The position numbers and the translations under genes are program-made. Source: Candidatus Altimarinota bacterium (GTDB taxonomy: Bacteria; Patescibacteriota; Gracilibacteria; UBA4473). From it: a DNA stretch of 5,401 nucleotides. Each line of letters starts with the position of its first letter. The first letter of the stretch is position 1. The stretch is taken from NCBI GenBank assembly GCA_018401175.1, contig JAGYLK010000045.1, forward strand, positions 1-5,401. The letters run 5' to 3'. The notes beneath the pieces were generated by a model. The model saw nothing but the letters and a program-made list of their open reading frames with translations. It was not told the DNA's origin and made no database searches. Of the stretch, positions 1-5,401 are shown in pieces.

Positions 1-1
1 T

Positions 2-76
2 GGTTCGCCGGCGGCAATGCCACAGAAGGAGCTTGATGAGCAGAATATTGCGGTGAAGATTATGGAGAAAGAATGA
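2..76 (+). CDS. C-terminal fragment of an unrecognised protein
   Basis: The second reading frame is open from the window edge to a TGA at 74-76 and gives 24 residues ending in KIMEKE. The tail is rich in charged residues, as is common at protein C-termini. The stop overlaps the ATG of the next gene in an ATGA junction, a typical sign of translational coupling, and this is the main reason to believe the frame. Another frame is open only to position 36. Too little is visible to assign a family; the gene body lies to the left of the window. It probably forms an operon with the downstream winged-helix/membrane gene. Confidence 0.5.
   Translation, partial: GSPAAMPQKELDEQNIAVKIMEKE
64..67 (+). promoter_or_regulatory. 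Shine-Dalgarno GGAG for the 149-aa gene
   Basis: GGAG lies 5 nt before the ATG at 73-75, inside the last codons of the preceding frame. It supports the ATG at 73 as the true start. It stands out because none of the three minus-strand genes has a comparable site. Confidence 0.6.
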
Positions 77-522
77 AAATTAATTTTAAGAATTGGTTTA
101 AATTTAAAAATATTCCTGATGAGATTAGGATATTGCGGTATGTGAAAAATTCGGGCGGAGAGGCGGAACTAGAAGACATAAAAACAGAATTAAATGTAAA
201 TATAATCGACATTAATCGCTTAATTACGGTTCCGGTTGGAGGGATTAAATATTTAAATTCAGAATCCCGTGAAGGAAAAGACTATAGAAAAATAACAGTG
301 GAAGGAACATTTAAGTTGATTGAATGGGAGAACCTTCAGTCCTCGCGTCGACAATTTTGGGTGTCAATAACAATCGCGATTGTTGCAATGTTAATTTCAA
401 TTGGAGGTATTGTTTGGGATTCTGCTTCAGATAAAGTTTGGCAGCAAGAGCAGATAGAAATTCTTCGCGAAATATCACACACATTAAATGCAGCTGTCAT
501 TCCCGCGGAGGCGGGAATCTAA
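73..522 (+). CDS. Hypothetical protein: winged-helix-like N-terminus plus one membrane helix
   Basis: I do not recognise a named family. The 149-residue product has a basic, aromatic N-terminus (1-15). Residues about 16-85 have the alternating helix and strand character of a winged helix, with a helix-like RILRYVKNSGG segment, a second helix near ELEDIKTELNV and strand-like YRKITVEGTFKLIEW. A strongly hydrophobic stretch at about 95-115 is a single membrane helix, followed by a short possibly helical tail (about 122-139). This suggests a membrane-tethered regulator or adaptor, but the fold is inferred by eye. It overlaps the preceding frame by ATGA and has a GGAG ribosome site. The last eight codons (VIPAEAGI) and the TAA lie within the palindromic element at 496-552, so the native C-terminus was probably replaced or extended by that repeat. 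Its sequence looks more AT-rich than uvrB. Confidence 0.65.
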   Translation: MKINFKNWFKFKNIPDEIRILRYVKNSGGEAELEDIKTELNVNIIDINRLITVPVGGIKYLNSESREGKDYRKITVEGTFKLIEWENLQSSRRQFWVSITIAIVAMLISIGGIVWDSASDKVWQQEQIEILREISHTLNAAVIPAEAGI

Positions 523-552
523 TACTAGATTCCGGATCAAATCCGGAATGAC
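496..552. repeat. 57-bp double-palindromic intergenic element (dRS3/REP-like)
   Basis: The element consists of two hairpin units. Unit 1 (499-518) is ATTCCCGC, loop GGAG, GCGGGAAT. Unit 2 (529-549) is ATTCCGGAT, loop CAA, ATCCGGAAT. The units are themselves mutually inverted: 496-503 (GTCATTCC) is complementary to 545-552, and 514-521 (GGAATCTA) is complementary to 526-533 around a 4-nt centre (ATAC). It can therefore fold as two small hairpins or as one long interrupted hairpin. The first unit fits the Neisseria dRS3 pattern ATTCCC-N8-GGGAAT. Similar elements recur in many unrelated bacteria and give spurious VIPAEAGI-type peptide ends. It sits between two convergent genes and could act as a bidirectional transcription barrier, although no T-run follows either arm. 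Its multicopy status cannot be seen from one window. Confidence 0.85.
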
Positions 553-560
553 ACAATAAA

Positions 561-2537
561 TCACATCTTCCTCAACTTTGTCTCCAGCTCCTCAATCTGA
601 TCCCGCAGCGCAGCAGCGCGTTCGAAGTCGAGATTCTGTGTGCAAATATCCATTTCTGCTTCCAGCTCCACAAGCATCTGTCCTACCTGTTCTCGTTTCG
701 TGAGTTTATCAAAGTTACGTGGTTTTCCTCCCGATAAATCCTTCGAAATATCAGTGATTTTTTTGATAATCGTTGTTGGCGTTATGTTGTGTTTTTTATT
801 GTATTCTTCCTGCATGGTACGGCGGCGGTTGGTTTCTCCAATCGCTTGTTCCATCGCATCAGTCATTTTGTCTGCGTACATGATGACGCGTCCTTCAGAA
901 TTTCGGGCAGCTCGACCAATGATTTGCAATAATGCGTCGCGAGATCGCAAAAATCCTTGTTTATCCGCATCCAAAATTGCGATAAGCGCCACTTCTGGAA
1001 GATCTAATCCTTCACGGAGAAGATTGATTCCAACAACAACATCAATTGTTCCTCGGCGTAATTCAGTAAGGATTTCAATTCGTTCGAGTGTTTCAATTTC
1101 CGAGTGGAGATATTTTGCCTTTACTCCCGATTCTATCAGATATTCTGCCAGATCTTCTGCTGATTTCTTTGTCACAGTAGTAATAAGAACGCGATTTTTC
1201 TTCTTCAATGTGTCTTGTACTTCTTTCATCAAATCATCGATGTGATGCTCTGTGCCACGAATTTCTATTTGTGGATCAAGGAGTCCTGTCGGGCGGATAA
1301 TTTGCTCGGCAATATTTTCTTTTCCACAGTTTGCATACTCGTATTTTCCAGGCGTGGCAGAAACATATACCGCTTGGGTTATTTTTTCTTCGAATTCTTC
1401 AAATTTCAGTGGGCGATTGTCCATGGCGCTGGGTAATCGAAATCCGTAGTCGATGAGGGTTTTTTTGCGTGATAAGTTTCCATTAAACATTCCTCCAATT
1501 TGAGGAATAGAAATGTGAGATTCATCAACAAAACACATGAAATCTTTTGGGAAATAATCGAGTAATGTCGTTGGGGGAGTCCCCGGTTTGGACAAAGAAA
1601 GATAACGTGTGTAATTTTCTACTCCATTCGTGTATCCCGTTTCGCGTAGCATTTCGAGGTCAAAATTCGTTCGCTGTTGGAGTCGGTGAGCCTCGAGATT
1701 TTTTCCCAGAGATCGTAATTCTGCGAGTCGTTCATTGAGTTCTTCTTCAATACCAACAATGGCTCGGGCTACTTTTTCGGGAGAAGTGACATTGTGTTTT
1801 GCGGGGAAAATAAAACATTCATCTCGTTCTCCAAAACTTTCAGAAGTGAACGCGTCGATTTCTGTAATTTTATCTAATTCATCTCCCCAAAATTCCAACT
1901 GAAAGGCAATATCTCCACTAGGCGGAAAAATAGTTACCACGTCTCCCAATACTTCAAAAGAACCACGAGTGAAATCGGATTTTACTCTTTGGTACTGCAG
2001 TTCGACAAGTTTTTCTAATAATTTTTTTCGAGGGAAAGATTCACCTCTTTTTATCGTAAATGCTAATTTTCGATAATCATCAACATCTCCTAATCCATAA
2101 ATACACGAAACCGAACTGACAATAATACAATCTCGTCGAGTCAGTAGGTTTACCGTTGCTGCATGTCGAAATTTTGCGATTTCTTCATTGATGGTCGCTT
2201 CCTTTTCAATAAAGGTGTCGGTTCGTGGCATATAGGCTTCTGGTTGATAATAATCATAATAAGAGACAAAATATGATACGGCATTATCAGGAAAAAATTG
2301 CTGAAACTCTGAACAGAGTTGTGCAGCGAGTGTTTTATTGTGAGCCAAAATTAATGTTGGGCGCTGCAAATTATTAATAATTTGTGCCATGGTAAATGTT
2401 TTTCCGGTTCCAGTAGCCCCGAGAAGTGTTTGATGACGAAGTCCATTTTGGAGTCCTTTCCCCAATTGCGTGATTGCTTGTGGCTGATCACCAGTTGGTT
2501 CAAATTCAGAAACGAGATGGAATAATTTTTCAGACAT
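561..2537 (-). CDS. uvrB: UvrABC excinuclease subunit B
   Basis: UvrB is the damage-verifying ATPase of nucleotide excision repair. It is loaded on DNA by UvrA, inserts a beta-hairpin between the strands and recruits UvrC for incision. The 658-residue product has the usual family length and appears intact. Visible motifs are TGDQPQAI (15-22), Walker A GATGTGKT (40-47), the tyrosine-rich beta-hairpin YYDYYQPEAY (93-102), the Walker B-like FVDESH (336-341), SATPG (393-397), the helicase segment NLLREGLDLPEV (505-516) and motif VI QIIGRAARN (538-546). The C-terminal UVR domain that contacts UvrC spans about 622-657 and includes LDFERAAALRDQIEELE. The ATG at 2535-2537 gives the normal N-terminus but has no clear Shine-Dalgarno. 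The gene ends with TGA, 8 nt from the palindromic element, and is last in the pheT/YtxH/uvrB run. No LexA box is evident. Confidence 0.98.
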   Translation of the reverse strand: MSEKLFHLVSEFEPTGDQPQAITQLGKGLQNGLRHQTLLGATGTGKTFTMAQIINNLQRPTLILAHNKTLAAQLCSEFQQFFPDNAVSYFVSYYDYYQPEAYMPRTDTFIEKEATINEEIAKFRHAATVNLLTRRDCIIVSSVSCIYGLGDVDDYRKLAFTIKRGESFPRKKLLEKLVELQYQRVKSDFTRGSFEVLGDVVTIFPPSGDIAFQLEFWGDELDKITEIDAFTSESFGERDECFIFPAKHNVTSPEKVARAIVGIEEELNERLAELRSLGKNLEAHRLQQRTNFDLEMLRETGYTNGVENYTRYLSLSKPGTPPTTLLDYFPKDFMCFVDESHISIPQIGGMFNGNLSRKKTLIDYGFRLPSAMDNRPLKFEEFEEKITQAVYVSATPGKYEYANCGKENIAEQIIRPTGLLDPQIEIRGTEHHIDDLMKEVQDTLKKKNRVLITTVTKKSAEDLAEYLIESGVKAKYLHSEIETLERIEILTELRRGTIDVVVGINLLREGLDLPEVALIAILDADKQGFLRSRDALLQIIGRAARNSEGRVIMYADKMTDAMEQAIGETNRRRTMQEEYNKKHNITPTTIIKKITDISKDLSGGKPRNFDKLTKREQVGQMLVELEAEMDICTQNLDFERAAALRDQIEELETKLRKM

Positions 2538-2556
2538 AAAAAATGATCATTGTTCG

Positions 2557-2571
2557 ACGAGTTTTACTCGT
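2557..2571. promoter_or_regulatory. Small perfect hairpin in the uvrB leader
   Basis: ACGAGT, loop TTT, ACTCGT forms a 6-bp perfect stem between the YtxH-like gene and uvrB. It ends 19 nt before the uvrB ATG in the mRNA sense. On the plus strand it runs into five T residues (2571-2575), like a short terminator for antisense transcription. In the uvrB direction no T-run follows it directly, so it is unlikely to stop transcription into uvrB. A 10-bp palindrome AATGATCATT (2542-2551) lies between it and the start codon. Its function is unknown. Confidence 0.3.
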
Positions 2572-2614
2572 TTTTCAAAATTTATCAAGTCGCTCTTTAC
2601 AAAGCGGGGGAATT

Positions 2615-2821
2615 TTATCCTCTCTTTGAATCGTCTTCGTTTCGTTTGAGAAAGTTTTGGAGAAATCGTAATCCAATTCGACCAGCCTTTTTCCCGACTT
2701 CTTTCGTCTTTTTTCGATTCTCTTCCGAGCTAAGAAGCATTCCGGCAACTCCGGTAATCGCTCCGCCGACAATTAATCCGGTGAGCAATCCTTTATTCGA
2801 TTTTTTCGATTTTTTAGCCAT
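2615..2821 (-). CDS. YtxH-like small membrane protein
   Basis: The 68-residue product begins MAKKSKKSNKG, has one glycine-rich hydrophobic segment (about 11-30) with spaced small residues (G15, G19, G20, G24, G27), and ends in a strongly basic, probably helical tail. This layout (basic start, GxxxG-type membrane helix, charged amphipathic tail) is that of the YtxH/COG4980 family. Those small proteins are often linked to stress or envelope functions, with no known reaction. I start it at the ATG at 2819-2821, 16 nt after the pheT stop. An in-frame upstream start at 2875 would add 18 residues that do not resemble the family and would overlap pheT. No Shine-Dalgarno is visible, so reinitiation after pheT is plausible. 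Codons 3-8 contain a near-perfect 9-nt tandem repeat with two A6 runs, a possible slippage site. The family call rests on pattern, not on conserved catalytic residues. Confidence 0.75.
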   Translation of the reverse strand: MAKKSKKSNKGLLTGLIVGGAITGVAGMLLSSEENRKKTKEVGKKAGRIGLRFLQNFLKRNEDDSKRG

Positions 2822-2837
2822 GATAGTGTGTGAGAAT

Positions 2838-5225
2838 TCACGAGTTGAGACTACAATTTTTTTGGTCAAAAGCAAGTCGAAGCGTTGCGTTGAAATTCTT
2901 TTCTATTGCGGTAAAAATGGAATTCATCGCCGCATCGATATTCGCTTCGTTTAGGGTTTTGTCACGTGCCTGAAAAGTGAGATGAAAGGCGAGATTTTTA
3001 TTGTCTTTTCCGAGTTTTTTTTCATCTATAAATACATCAAAGAGTTCAACTGAAGCAAGGAAAGACGTTGCCTTTTGCATTACGTGTGCAATGTCGGATT
3101 GTTGTGTGTCCTGTGATACCACAACGGAAAGATCTCGACGAACGGGGGGAAATGAAGAAAGCGGCGTATATGTAATTTCTTGTTGCGTTGTTTGTTGCTC
3201 CAAAAGATTGAGATTTATTTCTGTGAAGACAACAGAAGAGCCTTTGACGGGGTTTTTTGCCGGATGTAGTACGGAAATATTTCCCAGAAGGAGGTCGTTC
3301 ACAAAAATATCAGCACATTGTGTGGGGTGAAATATTGATTGTGGCGTTTTACATTTTCGAATTTCCCCTGTCACGCCGAGTGAGTCAAAGAGAGAAAGTA
3401 ATTCAGACTTTTGTTCGAAAAACTTCCGGGTTCCCTTCCCTCCCATTTCGGCAGAAAAAAGAAGGAGATTTCGTGATTCTTTTCCGATAGCGGGGAAAAC
3501 GGTTCCTATTTCAAAGAAATCTAATTTTCCCAAAGTTCTCAGATCCGACTCCATTCCGCGTACAGTATTAGAAGCGAGGGTGAGTCGTAATTTTTCATAT
3601 TCTTCATTTGCACCATTTTGTATGGTGACATGGTCTTGTCTCTCGAGCCAGTCGGTATCGTTTGGTCCTACAAAAGAGGTGAGATATATTTCATTTCTCC
3701 CTTTGCTAGCGAGAATCGTCCGAATCGTCCATTCGAGCTCACGGAGCTTATTCTTTCGAGGAGGAGCAATGGAGAGAGGCGGTAAAATGCTGGGAACAGC
3801 ATCAAATCCCTGTAAACGAACGACTTCTTCTACCAGATCTTCAGCAAGGGTTATATCCTTGGTCGCTCTCCATGAAGGAACTTTGACTGCAAATGTATCT
3901 GATTTTTCTTCCTCCCATACTTCAAATCCGAGAGATTCTAGTGAAGCGATAATATCGTCATTTGGAATATCAATTCCTGATAGTTTTCGTACCAAAGACG
4001 GATTAAGGTCAAGAAAGAGTTCTTCTGTGGGGTGCGGATAAGCGTCTCCAACACCAGAAGCAAGTTTTGCATTGGCGCATAATTGTTGTGTTTTTCCAGC
4101 AGCCCAGAGAAGAGCATCAAGACATTGTTCGGGGTCGAGTGATTTTTCATATCGCATGGAGCTTTCGCTTCTTAGTCCGAGGCGGGCACTTGTGTGTCGA
4201 ATACTTGTGGCGTCAAAATTTGCTGATTCAAAGACAATATTTTTTGTTTGATTGGTAACACTCGATTCCATTCCTCCCATTATTCCGGCGATTGAGAGAA
4301 TTTTTTTATCATCGGCGACAACAACATCACTTGTCGTAAGTTCATATTCTTCTCCGTCGAGAGCGAGTAACTTCTCTCCCTTTCGTGCCAAACGGATAGT
4401 AATTCCACCATTTAGTTTATCTGCATCAAATACGTGCATGGGTTGTCCAAATCCCGCGAGCGAGAGATTGGTCACGTCTACAATGTTTGAAATGGCGCGG
4501 ATATTAAGATTTTCTAATCGTGCTTGGGGAGAAATTTCAGAAGGTTCAATGGTTACATTTTCCAATTTCACAGCGCAAAATCGGCGACACTTATCGGTTT
4601 CAATTTTTACAGGGAATGGTTTTCCGGCCGTTATTTCTGGTGCAAAAATATTTGGTTCGAAATCCCTGTCCCAAATCGCCGCGATTTCCCGTGCTATTCC
4701 ACGATGTCCCATGAGATCAGGACGGTGCGTAAGCGATTTGTTATCAATATCAAAGAGAATATCTCCAAATTCAGGAACAATTTCGGGGAGAGATTTTCCG
4801 ATATCTTCCGGTTCAAATTTCAAAAGAGTGTCTTGCTTCATCCCCAATTCTTGGCAGGTACACACCATTCCTTCGGATTTCACGCCACGGATTTCGGAGT
4901 TTTTGATTTCTATTCCGGAAGCAAGTTTTGCCCCATCGATCGCGACAGGATATATTTCTCCCACCGTGAGAGGAAATACTTCTCCGAAGACGATTTGTTT
5001 TTTTCCTTGTTTCCCACAATCAAAGGTTCCAACATGAAGTTTTTCTGCTTGTGGATGAGGTTTTGTTTCAATAAGTTTTGCGGCAAAGACACGGTCAAAA
5101 TTTTCTGAAACACGAATTACTTCTTCGAGTTCACAGGTGTGAAGCGTCAGTGACTCTCCTACTTCTTGAGGATCAAGGTTGTTTATATCTACAAATTCTC
5201 GAAGCCAATTCAAGGAAAATTTCAT
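2838..5225 (-). CDS. pheT: Phenylalanine--tRNA ligase beta subunit
   Basis: PheT pairs with PheS in an (alpha-beta)2 enzyme that charges tRNA-Phe; the beta chain binds tRNA and edits mischarged Tyr-tRNA. The 795-residue product has the full bacterial architecture: N-terminus MKFSLNWLREFV, EMAP/OB tRNA-binding domain (about 40-150, with EIRGVKSEGM), B3/B4 editing domain (about 205-380, with NIVDVTN, GQPMHVFD, GIMGG and SSMRYEKSLDP), B5 domain (about 400-475, with SWRATKDITLAEDLVEEVVRLQGFD spread over 451-475), catalytic-like core (about 490-680) and C-terminal FDX-ACB domain (about 685-785, with SFPPVRRDLSVVV). The EMAP domain has FGEVF (80-84) where many bacterial homologues have a CGAPN-like motif. 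I chose ATG 5223-5225 because MKFSxNWL is the canonical start; a TTG at 5259-5261 would add 12 residues unlike the family. The stop is TGA. pheS is not visible directly upstream. Confidence 0.97.
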   Translation of the reverse strand: MKFSLNWLREFVDINNLDPQEVGESLTLHTCELEEVIRVSENFDRVFAAKLIETKPHPQAEKLHVGTFDCGKQGKKQIVFGEVFPLTVGEIYPVAIDGAKLASGIEIKNSEIRGVKSEGMVCTCQELGMKQDTLLKFEPEDIGKSLPEIVPEFGDILFDIDNKSLTHRPDLMGHRGIAREIAAIWDRDFEPNIFAPEITAGKPFPVKIETDKCRRFCAVKLENVTIEPSEISPQARLENLNIRAISNIVDVTNLSLAGFGQPMHVFDADKLNGGITIRLARKGEKLLALDGEEYELTTSDVVVADDKKILSIAGIMGGMESSVTNQTKNIVFESANFDATSIRHTSARLGLRSESSMRYEKSLDPEQCLDALLWAAGKTQQLCANAKLASGVGDAYPHPTEELFLDLNPSLVRKLSGIDIPNDDIIASLESLGFEVWEEEKSDTFAVKVPSWRATKDITLAEDLVEEVVRLQGFDAVPSILPPLSIAPPRKNKLRELEWTIRTILASKGRNEIYLTSFVGPNDTDWLERQDHVTIQNGANEEYEKLRLTLASNTVRGMESDLRTLGKLDFFEIGTVFPAIGKESRNLLLFSAEMGGKGTRKFFEQKSELLSLFDSLGVTGEIRKCKTPQSIFHPTQCADIFVNDLLLGNISVLHPAKNPVKGSSVVFTEINLNLLEQQTTQQEITYTPLSSFPPVRRDLSVVVSQDTQQSDIAHVMQKATSFLASVELFDVFIDEKKLGKDNKNLAFHLTFQARDKTLNEANIDAAMNSIFTAIEKNFNATLRLAFDQKNCSLNS

Positions 5226-5345
5226 TCTGTTTGAGTGTACCCATTCAGTGAGAGAAGGCAACTAGACATTGACAATTTATCAGAAATAATCCATAAGAAC
5301 ATAGTTCACAAAAAAATCATTTATTAATATTAACTTGAAAAAGTG
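5226..5345. other. AT-rich upstream region of pheT
   Basis: This is the non-coding leader and presumed promoter region of the pheT run. It contains poly-A/T tracts and the palindrome TTAATATTAA, but I find no -35/-10 pair on the minus strand with convincing matches at proper spacing, no T-box-like leader and no Shine-Dalgarno before the pheT ATG. On the plus strand TTGACA (5269-5274) followed 17 nt later by CATAAG gives only a weak promoter-like arrangement. Confidence 0.4.
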
Positions 5346-5399
5346 TTAAGCAGTGAGGATTTTGTGACGTATTCCTCGCTCTTTTACATTTTTTCTCAA
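5346..5399 (-). CDS. Possible C-terminal tail of an upstream gene (partial)
   Basis: Entering from the right edge on the minus strand, one frame reads 17 residues (LRKNVKERGIRHKILTA) to a TAA at 5346-5348. The basic, helix-like composition resembles a real protein end, but I cannot name a family. It does not match the usual PheS C-terminus. A second minus-strand frame is also open, from the edge to a TGA at 5317-5319, and its composition is less protein-like. If the first frame is real, its stop is 120 nt before the pheT start codon and the gene runs in the same direction as pheT. Fifty-four bases are too few for certainty. Confidence 0.25.
   Translation of the reverse strand: MRKNVKERGIRHKILTA
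5352..5380. other. Imperfect stem-loop at the right edge
   Basis: AGTGAGGA (5352-5359) can pair with TCCTCGCT (5373-5380) over 8 bp with one G-U pair on the plus strand, around a 13-nt loop. A T-rich stretch (5381-5396) follows on the plus strand. In the minus-strand RNA the same position is a C-A mismatch, so the fold favours the plus strand. It overlaps the possible partial coding sequence, and the large loop makes a terminator role doubtful. Confidence 0.2.
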
Positions 5400-5401
5400 A
5401 A

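Noticed and set aside
640..1245. A 201-codon plus-strand open frame across uvrB
   Set aside because: It is antisense to the conserved C-terminal half of uvrB and its composition is that of a shadow frame (Ser/Arg/Ile-rich, no motif).
2542..2558. LexA-box half site (CGAAC) before uvrB
   Set aside because: Only one half matches; the second half reads ATCAT rather than GTTCG, so SOS control cannot be claimed.
2591..2606. Imperfect inverted repeat CGCTCTTTACAAAGCG after the YtxH-like gene
   Set aside because: The stem has a mismatch or bulge and no T-run follows in the minus-strand direction, so it is not a credible terminator.
2822..2875. Upstream start for the YtxH-like gene (86-residue form)
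   Set aside because: The extra 18 residues overlap pheT and are unlike YtxH proteins; the downstream ATG gives the typical basic start just before the membrane helix.
2550..2954. A 134-codon plus-strand frame opposite the YtxH-like gene and the pheT 3' end
   Set aside because: It is rich in Phe and Ser from reading A-rich lysine codons backwards, spans two genes on the other strand and has no supporting features.
3716..3733. Tandem repeat GAATCGTCC GAATCGTCC
   Set aside because: It lies inside pheT and simply encodes a TIRTI segment of the core domain; such two-copy coding repeats occur by chance.
4252..5037. A 261-codon plus-strand open frame across pheT
   Set aside because: It lies wholly antisense to a clearly conserved pheT, its product has serine- and arginine-rich mirror composition, and it has no recognisable domain or ribosome site.
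5226..5261. TTG start giving a 807-residue PheT
   Set aside because: The 12 extra residues do not match PheT N-termini, whereas the internal ATG gives the canonical MKFSLNWL start; neither has a Shine-Dalgarno to favour the longer form.

Overview
The window holds three conserved minus-strand genes that form one compact run: pheT (phenylalanyl-tRNA synthetase beta subunit), then a small YtxH-like membrane protein, then uvrB (nucleotide excision repair). A short accessory-looking plus-strand unit at the left end converges on uvrB. No CRISPR array, tRNA, rRNA, transposase or integrase is visible.

Left end (1-560, + strand). The last 24 codons of an unrecognised gene overlap, in an ATGA junction, a 149-codon gene. 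That gene encodes a predicted winged-helix-like N-terminal region and one membrane helix. Its last eight codons and stop lie inside a 57-bp double-palindromic element (496-552) that fills the gap before the convergent uvrB stop. This element matches a widespread class of bacterial intergenic repeat and resembles the Neisseria dRS3 core pattern ATTCCC-N8-GGGAAT. It is the most unusual structure in the window.

Middle and right (561-5225, - strand). In transcription order, pheT is followed after 16 nt by the 68-aa YtxH-like gene, and after 77 nt more by uvrB. I see no clear intrinsic terminator between them, so co-transcription is plausible. The proteins have no obvious shared pathway; translation, envelope and DNA repair look like housekeeping genes packed together. 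pheS is not next to pheT in the visible sequence. None of the three genes has a recognisable Shine-Dalgarno sequence, whereas the left accessory gene has a good GGAG.

Right end (5226-5401). This is an AT-rich upstream region of pheT. At the very edge there may be the C-terminal codons of another minus-strand gene, but the reading frame is uncertain.

Organism. This is a bacterium using TGA as a stop: both uvrB and pheT end in TGA and neither has an internal one. That argues against the Absconditabacteria/Gracilibacteria code in which UGA is glycine. The moderately AT-rich sequence, weak Shine-Dalgarno use, separated pheT and an atypical PheT tRNA-binding domain are compatible with a candidate-phyla-radiation (Patescibacteria) lineage. 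That placement is a weak inference, not something the sequence proves. I found ordinary core genes plus one small accessory locus, and no convincing new multi-gene system.
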